Shown piece by piece: positions 37,301 to 62,827 of a DNA stretch of 64,000 bases. Under the pieces are notes generated by a model. That model ran no database searches and was not told where the DNA came from. It was given only the letters and a program-made list of their open reading frames with translations. Position 1 is the first letter of the stretch; the number at the start of each line of letters is the position of its first letter. The stretch is from Lanius collurio. Its lineage: Eukaryota; Chordata; Aves; Passeriformes; Laniidae. A program made the translations under genes and the position numbers. The stretch spans positions 12,493,252 through 12,557,251 of the forward strand of contig JACBWW010000018.1 of NCBI GenBank assembly GCA_020086605.1, written 5' to 3'.

Positions 37301-40169
37301 TCAGGTCATGCACACTGTGATTACTGCACCTACTTGCGTGCCTTCTTTACTCTCACCTGTTACTGTGTTGTGAGACACATTAGAGTTAGCAAAGACAGCC
37401 TTGTCATCACCAGGACTTGAGGAAACCAAGCACCTCATCCACCACAGGCTTGTCATACACAGCATCAGCCCCCTATGAATCAGACAAAAAATTTCTAAGA
37501 TTAAATAAAAGGGCACTTTCCCACAGGGATACTCAGAAGCAACAAACATTTAAGCCTGCAAAGTCCCTGAAGGACTACTGCGACTCTACAGAAACAAACC
37601 AGACATTTAAAATCCTGCCTAACTTCTTGTCAAGCTGCAGACATTTACTTTGTGTGCAGTACAGAACTTCAACTTATAACCTGCTAGAGACCAAAAAACA
37701 GACTGTTGGCACAAGATTTGCTGGCACAGTTACACAGACTACAATTAATGTGAGATTGTGAAGCATGGATTGGGTATTTTAGAGTCAAGCCCTCCTCCAA
37801 TATCACAGGTGTGCTTTGGCAAGATCCAAAGAGGTTGCTGGGAGCAAGGAGAGAAGTCACCACACACCATTGCATATCACAATCCAGTGGAAAAGGTAAT
37901 TAAGCTGTTGCTAAACAGAGATAACAGCAGTGGGCTACAAACCTGCAAATCCTGACCTCCATTTGCCTCCACTGAGAAATGGTCTACAGACTAAAATTAT
38001 CTCTGATGTCATCATCAGAGAGGGCCACCAACACCTCACAGGATGCCCCCCAGATGCTCCACACTCAAACTTCATCTTCCTGCTGAAGGAAACATTCATA
38101 TCACATCTGAACTCACCAGCTACTCCGAGCTGCAAAGAAGACTTTGGCCTCCTATTTATCTTTTTTTTTTTTTTTTTCTGTAAAGAACCAAATAGACACT
38201 CAAATGGCCTTCAGGTAGAAGCTAAAATAATCTTGGAGAATATTACCTGAGTGAAGTAAAGCACATCTCAGAAAGCATGTTGGGAAGCAGAATGGCAGGA
38301 AGGTGATCCTCAAAAATTGTGGAACCCTGACACAAGAACTGATCTCTCCTGCTTTCAGAAAGGAGTTTCTCAAGGTCAGCAAACTTTCTTCTCCTGCAAC
38401 TTTGTCCTCTACTGGCAGGGGTGCAATATAATTTCTACCTTTGTGCAGTTACACAGTCTTAATGTGCAAATACTATCATTTTATGGATTCAAAACCACAA
38501 TGTTTTGAAGCCCAGGACACTCCCTCCACCATTTCCACCAATTTTTCAGTACACCACCTGCAGTGGTAAAGCCCTATATTCACCTGAAAGTATCAAATAC
38601 AGTCAGTTAGGAGCAGAAACCTGAGACTGCAAAGAAAAATGCACACCTTAATTTGTCTTCATTTATATGCTCTGGTATAAGGTACAACTTGTGCTTTAGA
38701 AACACAAATAAACAACAGTTTATGACCAGGTCAGTCCCTGTGGACAGTATTCCTTTGACTAGGATTGTCTTTCATCTAGAGATGAAACCATGTACAAACC
38801 ATGTCAATTTTAGTAGTTTTCATAAATTTTTACCTTTACAAAAAGCCTAATCTGAAAAAAGTGGAAGATAAGGGGCTGGATACTAGCTTAAATAATTTGA
38901 ATATTTTTTTCAGAACTGCCTGTGTCAAAAGGACCATTAACACCAACAGCTGCCATGCCTGCATCAACCTGAGCAGGAACATGCCTGCTGCATCAGGCAG
39001 GAAGGTAACCTAACACACAAACCACCTGGGAACGAGCCTGCAGAGAGACACTGCTAATGGGATTATTTTGTCAGTCATTGAAAACAAATGCCTCTAATAC
39101 TTTTACACTCCACTAATTTTACCCTGCAATATCAAGACTCAAATACTGTGAATACAAATCTTACTTGCAGTCATTGCTGCCTAAGAGAGGCATGTAAATT
39201 ACCCTATGAGCCTGCACCAGTCTGAGGGAGAGACTGAAGCTGTCACTGCTTTAATTTTTAACAGCCTCCCTTCCATCAAGGCATATCTAAGTTTACACTC
39301 ATATTCTTAGCCGCTGTTTTTCTTTATGGATACAATTGCATAAAAGTAGCAAATTATGATGAACAAGTACTTAGGAACACTAACACAGAACTTGAACTTC
39401 CATGAAAGTGTTTGTAATTGTAATGAAGTAGCATGTTCAAGAAGCATGGGAAATTCTGTCCTCTAGGACAACCTAATCACAATGCACCAGCATGTCACAA
39501 AGCTGCAGAAGTCTCCAGAGGAAGTGTCAAAAACTTGATTCAGTTCCTTTCACTAAACACTAGGTTCAGCAGACCCAGATCTCATTTCCAGTAGGGAAGC
39601 CAACAATCAAACCATGTTTAATTTCCTCTATATGAGCTTTTGAGATTCTAAGAGTTCACATGACACATCATGTGGTTTTAATTCCCATTTTAATTGGTAT
39701 CTCTCTCAAAACAGAAAATCTCACTTTAAAAGACTCCTTCCAGACCCATTGCACATAACCAGCAAAGAACAGTCATTGTCGTGACAGACAATCTAATTAC
39801 CACCTCCATTTCATTTGAGAATTACTATCTGGCAGTACTTACAATAAAAAAAAAAAAAAAAAAAGCCTCATTTTTATAAGGAAGATCACCTAGAAAATTG
39901 CTTGTTACACACCAAAAACTTTCACATTTACTTCATTATCAGTACACAACTTCTGTCCTGTAACCCAATAAAATCCAAACCAGAATGAAGAGCATTAACC
40001 AAATACCTTTCAGAATCCCAGTAAGAACTGAACAAGATTGAAAATCCAGTCATATGGAAAGAATATTCATTCTCTCCATATTAAAAGAGACTAAAACAAA
40101 TATAGCTCCTTTCTGAATACAACTGATTCTGTCAAAAAAAATAGTAACAAACCATTTTAATGTTGCAGC

Positions 40170-40175
40170 TTTATT
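40170..40175 (-). terminator. NCBP2: Probable poly(A) signal of NCBP2
   Basis: AATAAA on the minus strand lies 1.6 kb after the NCBP2 stop codon. The interval 40150-41779 would then be an AT-rich 3' UTR with no other gene in it. A 3' UTR of this size is plausible, but the true end is not proven by the sequence. Confidence 0.45.
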
Positions 40176-41779
40176 TAAAAGAAAGTGACTTCAGAGTTTT
40201 TGGTAACACATTTTTTGTACAAAGTTGATACAATGAAAAATAAACTTCAGCAATGTCCTAGAGCAATTACAGGCTGTAAACTCAGAATCAAATGTATTGT
40301 ATCAAAAAAGGTAACTTTGTTCCAAGTCTTGTTTGCAGACCAGCACTAAGTGATCCCAAAAATCTAGCTTTACATGCCAGAAAACCTCAAAGCCCACCCA
40401 AAACCACACTTCTTAAGTAAGCAGCTGTTCAATCTCACTGGTTTTGCAATCTACAGTAACAGCTGTTACTAACTGTATACAACAAACACAAAGATTTCCT
40501 AAATACCTTCAGTGAATAAAGATCAACTTCCACATACCTTTAAACATTTCTAAGGAGTCACAGAAAACAAGGTATTTGGACAAACCTTTATAAATGGCCA
40601 TTTACATGGAACTCAGAAGCCCATGAAGAAATTCCAAAGCCCTGTAACAGTTCCTTTTGAAGTATTTTATTTCAGCAGGTGAATTAAATTGATCTTGGGA
40701 TCACATTTTTTAAACTTATGTCGGCAGTACACCAGAATTCCAACATATCAAGAAGCAGTATGAATAGGATCCAGTGAGGAAATAAAAAAACCAAAAACAA
40801 ACAACCAACACAATTCTGAAATTCTTTTGCCATTCTTATCACATGCTCAGTAGAAAGTTTTGGCTCCCTCCAAAACTCTTGTGTTACTACTTTTAATTTG
40901 TCTGAAATCAAGTTTCTCAAATAGAAAAACTATTTTGGGAAGAAACTTTCTCATTACACACCCAGTTCCTTAAACATCCCATTTTGGGGGTAACTTGGCT
41001 TCATGCAACCCTTACAGGCACAGGGAAGGTATTACCCTCAAACATTAAGGCTGTAGAGAGCTACCAGGTAGAGTAAAATACTAATACTCAAACTGTGAAA
41101 TAATGGCTACTGCAATTCTTATATTTGCTGTTTTCTGTCATGCAATCACAATTATACCTTGGAGAAGACTGCAGAGGTCTGTTTCTGTTTCCTGCTCTCT
41201 GCTAGGCTCTTCTCACTTTGTGAGTCCTGAACTCAATCTGATTTGTTTTATTATGACTGCTCATGTAAATGTTCTAGGAACAGCACCAGTGAAAAAGGAT
41301 GCTAAACCAGCAACCCCAGAAAATCTGCAACTTAAGAGTATTCCCTAGAAATTGAAAAACTTCCCTAGAAATTCCACTCCCTTTTCAGGCTCTCGCCTTT
41401 TCTTTCATCTGTGAAACATCCACTAATCATCCTTTATCACTGCTCTCCACCCTGTGATACCAGTGTAAACAAAACCCAGTGGCAGGATAATCAAGTTTTG
41501 CCAGAGAAGTAAAAAACACCATAACATTACATCTTTGTTCCTTTCAGTAAGTTACAGCAGCATGTGGACACCAAAGCCCCAGGCATTCTAATGCTTAAAG
41601 CCTTGCTCCCAGGTCCTCTGCAACGCTTTGGATCCTGGTGTTAAAACAGAAGAGGTATTGAACATAAGATGTCCTCACAGGACCATGAATAGAGTTCCTG
41701 TGAATACATGTGCAACAGACCTACTTTGTGCCTGGGGACATTCACAATGCAATTTTGGTTCTCTTGTGAGGCTGAGGAG

Positions 41780-44208
<2,429 letters not shown>

Positions 44209-44613
44209 TCGCCGCTTCGAGCGGGAGGCAGCTGCGGACAGCGCTGGGGAGGAGACGGGAACGGCCGCCGCTCTCCTGCGCCGAGCGCACGAGCACACGG
44301 AGTGTGTTGGAGCCGGCGGGTGAAGGACTCCGGGCGCTGGTGATAGCGGGGCCTCGGCAGCCGCTCCAGACCCTGGCGGTGCCCGGGCTGCGGATGGCGA
44401 GCTGCGGACTGGACGGTGCGTTCCACATCGCATGGTCTGGAGCGGCTCCTCGGGAAAGCATGAACACGGGCAGCTGCTCCTCATCGGCGTGATGGAATTC
44501 CATTTCAAAGACAGTATACACGTTCCACGGTTCTCAGGAACAATCAGACTCACGTTATAATCATCCACAATGCTGTGAAGATTGTCACTTTAAGTGCTTG
44601 ATAAGAAACTTGA

Positions 44614-44619
44614 AATAAA
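44614..44619 (+). terminator. NCBP2AS2: Poly(A) signal of NCBP2AS2
   Basis: AATAAA lies 406 bases after the NCBP2AS2 stop, where GC content falls back to background. It gives a single-exon transcript of about 0.7 kb. Confidence 0.65.
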
Positions 44620-44639
44620 ACCATAATTCTCACGGGGGT

Positions 44640-47133
44640 ACCTGTAACAATGTCTGTGTATACAGCAGTAATACTCTATATTTGATACAACTTTGTTACA
44701 AAAAGGGTTTTAAGTGATGATGATGGACAGAATAATGGACATCTTACAGGGAGGTAAAAGAGATTCAGTAGCTATCCTAAAAGCACACCTCAAGTCTATC
44801 GCAGCAAGAAGGGTTTCCAGGGAAAATAAATTACCAATAGAGCCACCCTACATATAAATGGAAATGCAGATACATAATGGGAAAGGATGCATTCATCGTG
44901 TGTAATGCATTAGGTAGGTTTGCTTAAGATGTGGGATCTGATGACATCTCTGACACTACAGCAGTTAACCTTCCTTCAGAGCATGTTTCACAGTTGGATC
45001 CAGCTGAGTATAGGCTCAGTTAAGTGGGGAGGGTCACTTCCATTACTTGTATCATCCTAGGTGAGAACCATTGTCTGAGATACAGTTTCCCGCACTGCTG
45101 GTAAAACTAAACCCTCACCAACAAAGACAGATGTGCCTGGATGGAGAAACTGCATCTACAGTGTAAATTACAAAGGTCTGGCTGGTGAGACAAAAGCAGT
45201 GTATTGTCAATCTGAGCTGGTGTTTTTAGTCTAGGTTCGCTTGCTGGCTCTGGAGGTTACCTGTGCAGTGGTAGAGCAGTCATCATCCTGTGTGAATGGT
45301 GCTCCATTACATGCCCCCAGAGTTTCAAGATTTTCCCCACTCAGACTGCCAGAATTCTTAAGTTTTATGAAAATAATTTTCAAGACTAAGGTTGTTCAAG
45401 AAAGCTGAAAATAGGAAGCTGGACATGGAGTACCAGCTGTGGCACACGGTTGGGTCATCCCAGTGTAAGAGAGCAAGAAGAAAATTAACTTTCAAAATAC
45501 GTAAGCTGACACAATGCTTTCACAACTACCTATACTACTTTGTGAGTCACCAGTACAAACAGACAGGCACCTCCTCTCCCCCTGCCTGCCCCCAAACACG
45601 AACCCTTCATTTACAGGCAGGTCAGCAACGAGGAATGAAGGATGTGGGATGAACACACAGGGAATGCAACACAAAATGCCTTACAGGAGAACAAGAGCTA
45701 TGTTCCCTAAACATCTAGGTCACATGTATAGCTTGGAAAATACAGGCAAATCCCTCACACATTCATTTTTCCTAACTTCTCTTTAGAGCCTGGCATCAAC
45801 TTGTATTACTCTTGTCTCTGTTGAAAACCTGTCTCTTAAGACCTTATGTAATACTGAGTGGGTGAAGAACTGCCAAAAGCATTACCACCTTTGTGAGCAG
45901 AAATAATTCAGATGTCAGATTTGTTTCAGAGACAGAGGCTTGATCTACAATGCATGTGCCAAGTCAGGATGTTTTGGATCCAGAAGTTCATGTAGGCAAA
46001 ACCAAAGATTGTAGGTCATGCTGTGCTATTGAGCACATACACCACTGTCAGCTAAAGTCCAGTTGTTGGTGTCCAGTCTAAAAGAAGAGTGCTCTCCAGT
46101 GGAAAGCCAGGATATGAACCGTCATTCCCACTGAGCTGATTTAATGGGGAGCAGTTACTGCAAGGAGAGGGGTCTGCCTTCCCTCCACGGCAGCAGAATC
46201 GAGGGATCTCTGGCCCTGTGGTGAGCCCGTTCAGAGATCCTTCTGGTCCAAGGGCACGAAGGATCAAATCCCTCCTAGTTACCCGCTTTCTGCCTGCGCA
46301 GCTCCTCAATCCAGCTCCCGCAGGAGCTCTGCCGGAGTGACAGTCGTGACAGAGCAGCGAGAGGCGCGGCGGGAGCACGCAAGGGAAGGAGCGCCCGATC
46401 TGCAGCCGCGGAACTTCGGACACGCTTGATGCCATCACAGCGCGGTCCTCCCGAGCTGCCCGAGGCGGTACGTGGGTAGCAAGTTCATGAGGATCGAACT
46501 GTGGCAAGGAAGGCTAAACAGGCAAAGCCTGGATTTTAGGATTTAGCACAAGTACTTAGGCTGAAGCATCTTCCATGTTCTAAATCAGATTCTGCCAGAT
46601 CAGTGCTGGGGATTTTTCAAGATGGACCCACCCAGGGCAGTGGTACAGTACTGTGACTGCAGTCTGGTCTAATGAATTTTTAAGAACATAAAATAAAAGA
46701 TTACTGAGTCAGACCAGCTTTTTTCTAGCCCTGAAACCTCTCTCCAGCAGCTGAATTAATACCTATTATCAGTAAACATCCCACAGTCCCCAAACCCTGT
46801 CAGAGATTATAAGAGCTTTCAAAAATAAATCTCACATGGAAACAGCTAAGCTTCAATCACAGTTTTGGGGGGACTCTGATTTCATCCCCTCTCATCAGGA
46901 GAATTTACAAAGTTTGTATGAAACACCACAGGGCTGAATAAGTCAAATTTAAAGCAGATTCTATCCAGAACTGGCTACCCTAAGAGCATGAAGAATGGGA
47001 ATAACGAGATTTGGGAGAGCTCACATGGCCACTGCTGGTGCTGAAAGGGGGGTATGTGAAGGCGGAAGGTCTCACAGCACCATCAGACAGCACTCAAATA
47101 AAGTAAAAAACTAAAACTTTGTTCTCCTAAAAT
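44640..47133. other. Intergenic region between NCBP2AS2 and PIGZ, including PIGZ 3' UTR
   Basis: The PIGZ 3' UTR must begin at 47133 and run leftwards, but no AATAAA is visible on the minus strand nearby; an ATTAAA at about 46139-46144 is one candidate end. A CpG-rich patch at about 46190-46480 is described separately. The rest is unassigned single-copy-looking sequence. Confidence 0.5.
46190..46480. other. CpG-rich patch of unknown role
   Basis: This short patch is much richer in CpG than the DNA around it and is not attached to a recognised gene. A 151-codon frame crosses it on the minus strand (46507-46052), with no family resemblance I can name. On the plus strand a good 5' splice site, GCG then GTACGT, occurs at 46468. 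It could be the first exon and promoter of an unannotated transcript. Confidence 0.5.
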
Positions 47134-48695
47134 TTAAAGGCTCTGATGATCTCTGTTTAGCTCAAGGATATAAAGTCCTAACTGACTCCTCCAATTTCCA
47201 CTGGATAGGACAGGTATTCGTGGTGGGTCTTCCATTGATAAGTGAGGAAATATCAAAGTCTCGTTCCTGAATGAGACACCACATTTTGTAATTGTGGCTC
47301 TGACCGTACCAGGGATTATAATAAAGATGTGACAGTTGTTGCAGGTAAAATTGCTTGCTCGCTGCTCTACTGTCTGGCAGAGGGTTTCTTCTCCAGACCC
47401 AGCCATGTCAATGACTTCCACATGCATGTCTGTCTTCTTGATATTGAGCAGAGACCTTGGAGGCATGTAGGTGTGTGCAAAGAGCAGAGTGTAGTGCCGT
47501 GGATAGCTTGAGGATGATGGAGAATGGATGAGTTGCTCCAAGTGAAACAAACAGGGAATCAGCCCTCCCTGGTGTAAGCATCCAAACAGAAGTGCCCCCA
47601 GAAGATTGAACAGAACAAGGAGGAGTTTCCATTTCACAGCTCTGTTTGGTGATGCGCTGAACAGGACCAATGGCAGGATAAGAGGGATGAGAAACCGAGG
47701 CTCCTGGTGACTGAACAGGGAGAGAAATGCCAAAGGAACAAAATAAAACAGCAGCAATATTGGACTGCCCTCGGAATGCATCAACAGCCCAGGTGGCCCA
47801 AGGTAACACCATCTGACCAGCATTAATTGATGGACATATTTCTTTAGCATTTTAAAGCCAGCACCAATGGCCAGGATGTGTAAGATCCCAAACAGCATTA
47901 CTCCATTGACCATAAAATGTGTAACTCGTGGGTGACTTCCATGCAGTGCAAGGTTATGAGGATTAAGATTATAGCTGAGAAAATTGAAGGGGGTTACTAC
48001 CATTTTCTCATGTAATTGAGCTATTACATCAATTAGGCTGCTCTTGTTAGTGCTGTAGAGGTTGTCTAAGCTCACGGAGGTAAAATAGAAGGTGTCAGCA
48101 GTTATGAAAACAATAGCAGTAAAACATGCACATAGGATAAGCTTCAAAAAGTGATTTATGAGAGTTTTAATGCTCTTTTGAGAGTCAACAATTAAACTGG
48201 CCCAGTAAAGTAGGGGCATTAGAGCAAATGCCAGAAAGGTTGGCCTGTTGAAAAATCCAGCAGTTGTTATGACACCTATGAGAGAGCTGCTTGTAGGCTC
48301 TGCTGAGCTGCCACTGGACTTTCTTGAAGAAACCAGTACCATGAGAAGAGCAAAGAGGAGTCCTTCAAGTGTGTTGGTAAATGTTCTTGTATAAAACACC
48401 AGTGTGACATATGATCCAGCAAGAAGTACCAGTGCTTTCCACCGATCTGCTCCCCAGAAAGGGGCTAATCGATAAACACTATAGTCGAGTATGAAAGAAA
48501 AGATTGTAAAGAGCAGGCGAGGAGATACAAGAAGAGTGTAGCCATTGATACAACTTGAACATATGTCCAACTGCTGCAAAGACTTGATCACCCAGTATGT
48601 AACTCCTGATGTCATTAATGGGAAAACAACTGTTCTGCAAGGAGAGCTGGAAAGGAACTCCCATGGATAATAGACCTGTAGGTTTAAAATATCTC
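47134..48695 (-). CDS. PIGZ: PIGZ exon 2
   Basis: At 1,562 bases it encodes 520 residues and the stop without a break. The acceptor is CCCTTTGTAG, and the exon opens with the remainder of a Gly codon followed by [13 protein letters not shown]. It carries nearly all membrane segments. Confidence 0.95.
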
Positions 48696-49240
48696 CTACA
48701 AAGGGAGAGAAAAAGAAAAATACGTACATAAATAATATATTTTATTCAGTAATTCAGCATTAGGGATACTACTTGGTATAAGAGGCATCACAATACAGAG
48801 CAACTCCTAAACTTTTGAGACTGGTGTCAATCTTGACATTTTTAGGAATGTACCATTCATTTTCACAAAGCATGGAGAAGCCTGTCACGGTAATGGAATT
48901 CGAGGCGCCACTCGCTGCGGACAGCACAGAGCAGGAACCCACCCACCCGGCCAGCCCTGCGGATTCTCTCCTTCCCGGCTTGCGGGACTCGCTGTGTGAC
49001 AGAGCGGGATCCCTCGGCAACACCCGTCCGCCCGGCGATGCGGGACACGGTGCCCGTGGCTGTGCGGCTTCGCGTCCCCTCGAGCCCGCGCGGGACCACC
49101 CCGTCCAGGGCGCACGCCTTACCTGCCATGACCTCGGGTGCCTGGAAGAACTCGTCGGGGTGCAGGTACCCGCTCTGCGGCAGGAGGCACCAGCCCGCCC
49201 GCAGCGCCGCCAGCAGCGCCCACAGCGCCCGCGCCACCAT
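47134..49240 (-). CDS. PIGZ: GPI mannosyltransferase 4 (PIG-Z / SMP3), complete, 2 exons
   Basis: This ER multi-pass membrane enzyme of glycosyltransferase family 22 adds the fourth, side-branch mannose to the GPI-anchor precursor, using dolichol-phosphate mannose. Coding exons are 49123-49240 and 47134-48695, joined in phase 1, giving 559 residues (human 579). The first exon has an N-terminal hydrophobic segment and then [15 protein letters not shown]; the HPDE motif is the family's active-site signature. Exon 2 encodes many hydrophobic segments and conserved stretches such as [51 protein letters not shown] and [14 protein letters not shown]. The chosen Met (49240) has a good Kozak context and aligns with a conserved internal Met of the human protein; an in-frame Met at 49288 would add 16 residues. 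No disruption is seen. Confidence 0.95.
49123..49240 (-). CDS. PIGZ: PIGZ exon 1
   Basis: It encodes 39 residues plus one base, from [10 protein letters not shown] to EVMA, with the HPDEFFQ active-site motif at residues 27-33. The donor is GTAAGG. The following intron is 427 bases. Confidence 0.92.
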
Positions 49241-49266
49241 GGCGGACCCGGCCCCCTCACGCCGCA

Positions 49267-49280
49267 CCGCCAGGGGGCGC
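49267..49280 (+). promoter_or_regulatory. Candidate CTCF binding site near the PIGZ start
   Basis: CCGCCAGGGGGCGC matches the core CTCF consensus at all but one position (G for A at the third base). It lies 27 bases upstream of the PIGZ start codon, inside the CpG-rich 5' region. Confidence 0.5.
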
Positions 49281-49414
49281 GGGCACACGGCCGAGGCCCC
49301 GCAGCGGCAGCCCGGCGCGCATGCGCACGGCCCCCCGCGGGCTGAAGCGCGCAGAATGCGGGGTCAGTGGGGCTGGGAACGGCTCGGGAACCATCGAGTG
49401 CAGCCCCTGACCCC

Positions 49415-49975
49415 ACAGCACCGTGTCAAACACACCATGGCACCGAGCGCCACGTCCCGTCTTTCCTTAAACACCTCCAGGGACGGTGACTCCACCACCT
49501 CCCGGGCACTCCATTCCAGTGTCCAATCATCCTTTCTGTGACACCCTCCTGATGTCCAACCTGTACTCCCGTGGCACAGTTTGAGAGTAGTTCTATGAGT
49601 GCGTTCTCTCCTCCTGTCACTGCCTGGGAGAAGAGCCTGACCCCCACCAGGTTACACCCTCCTGTCAGCGAGTTGGTAGAGCAGGGTACGGTCACCCTGG
49701 AGCCTCCTCCAGGCTAAACACCCCCAGCCCCCTCAGCCTCTTTCTCATGGGACTTGTGCTCCAACCCTGGGTGCATCCCAGCATTTCAATGTCCTTCCTG
49801 AATTGAGGGGCCCAGAACTGGACACAGCACTGAAGGTGTGGCCTCATCAGTGCCAAGTGCAGGGGCAAAAATCACTGCTGTGGTCCTGCTGGCCACACTA
49901 TTCCTGATACAGGCCAGACAGGATGCCATGGGCCTTCCTGGCCACCTGGGCACACACCGGCTCACGTTCAGGCAC
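49415..49975 (-). mobile_element. CR1 LINE, 3' part, upstream of PIGZ
   Basis: Read on the plus strand it is a reversed CR1: ccttaaacacctccaggg, gtgactccaccacctccc, then gagcctcctccaggctaaac, cccagaactggacacagcac and ctggccacctgggcacac. All of these are characteristic CR1 blocks. About 560 bases are present. The element is well preserved compared with the other copies in the window, and it begins only about 175 bases from the PIGZ start codon. Confidence 0.92.
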
Positions 49976-50269
49976 TATTTCATAACTAACCAAAAGTACG
50001 AGAAGAAACACAGCAGGGATGCAGCTGGGCACAGCTTGCCAGTGGTCATGGGTTTGAGTGCTGGGCACGGCGTCACTGCTCCTCGCACAGACACACTCAC
50101 CCTACCAGGCACAGCTGGGGGCTGGCATCAGTCTGTCCCACGCCAGCCCCAGTAACTGGGAGAAATGCAACAGTGGGCAGTGAAGAGGAAAGGCAAAGGT
50201 TCATGTCCCAGAAAAGCCGTAGTTTAGCTACCAGGCTGGAGTCTCATTAAAGTGTGATTACTTCTGATG

Positions 50270-50328
50270 TTTATTTGCTATTTTCACTTATTTACATGAT
50301 TACTATCTGGCTTTACAAGGTTTTTATT
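50270..50328 (-). terminator. MELTF: Candidate poly(A) signals of MELTF
   Basis: Two minus-strand AATAAA hexamers lie at 50323-50328 and 50270-50275, about 1.0 kb after the MELTF stop codon and before the CR1 element at 49975. They would give a 3' UTR of roughly 1 kb (about 50250-51333), in which nothing else was recognised. Confidence 0.5.
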
Positions 50329-51333
50329 ACACCAAATGTCTGTTCATCCCAGGATCATGAGGTGGTCTCTACAGTCAGGAGGACAGTGCTTGCCAGCAGC
50401 ACAGCAACATCTGGTTAGTGCAGCTACGGATAAAATAAGACCTGAATGCTACAGCCAGTAGAAATGGCTACTCAGAAGTGAAGTACTTTGTTTCACCTAC
50501 AGCAAATACAAGTTTCATGCACAGGCACTCAGGATAGCCCTGTGTGGAAGGAGGACAGCCATGAGGTTCTTGATGAAGGCTGCATCAAATTAAAGATCAC
50601 AGAACGTCTCTGTCCAGACATGAGAACACTGGGTGTAGAAAGTCAATAAGCTCAGTGGATGCTCACATTTGGCTTTGTTCTTTTCTCTGTCAAAGGGTAG
50701 TTCCCCTCCCAGTCTCTCAGGGCTTCCTTTTCATCCAGTGACTTTGGAAATTTCCCTTACTGTCTTCTGCTGGAAGGTAGAAGACTTTGTCCATGGCAGA
50801 AGCTGGACTGGTCTCTTCACAGCCTGTCCATTCTCTGTGCACTTACCTTTGTGGCAGCAGAGCTCAGGAGAAACTGGGCAGGATGGGTAAAGCAGGGATA
50901 TGGAGGCAGAATATATCCAGCCAGGAGGCTGCTAGAGAGAGAATTCACTAGACAAAAGTTTTGGTATTTCCTTCCAAGAAATTCTTCTACAGGTCAGAAA
51001 CCCAGTATCCATCAAACAGTTCTTTAGAATCCTGGGTGGTTCAATATGAGCAATGATAGGAGAAATGTTCCAGTTTTAGACTGATCTTGCAAAACATGTT
51101 GATACTGTATTGCTGGTTTCTGCCCCAAATTCCACCCCATCCACACAGACAGGGGCAGCTTCCAGCCCCATCCCACTCCCTGATGAGCAGATGCTGTTGG
51201 CACTTGCCCTGCAGAGAGGCAGGAAGAAGCATTCACATGGTAGCACAGCATGTTATCCAAACAGCAGCTTTTCTGAAGAGAAGGTAGCCAGAGGTGGGGC
51301 AGAGGTGGCCTGGAAGTTGCCATTCGGACTGTG

Positions 51334-62827
<11,494 letters not shown>

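Larger units (their letters stand above)
28216..40150. other. Intergenic region between CPB1 and NCBP2 (tail to tail)
   Basis: Neither CPA3, which follows CPB1 in human, nor SENP5, which faces NCBP2 in human, can be recognised here. CR1 fragments lie at 30420-30541 and 31155-31360, and the 80-bp element at 30765-30845. Open frames of up to 138 codons (for example 28855-29271, +) resemble nothing I know and lack coding-like composition. Runs of T at 38161-38177 and of A at about 39846-39864 are present. The remainder is unassigned. Confidence 0.65.

Noticed and set aside
28216..40150. Search for CPA3 or SENP5 exons between CPB1 and NCBP2
   Set aside because: No HxxE zinc motif with carboxypeptidase context and no SENP catalytic block could be read on either strand, so neither gene is called.
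49241..49288. Upstream in-frame Met of PIGZ ([12 protein letters not shown]...)
   Set aside because: The residues before Met at 49240 have no counterpart I recognise, and the downstream Met has the better Kozak context and aligns with a conserved Met.
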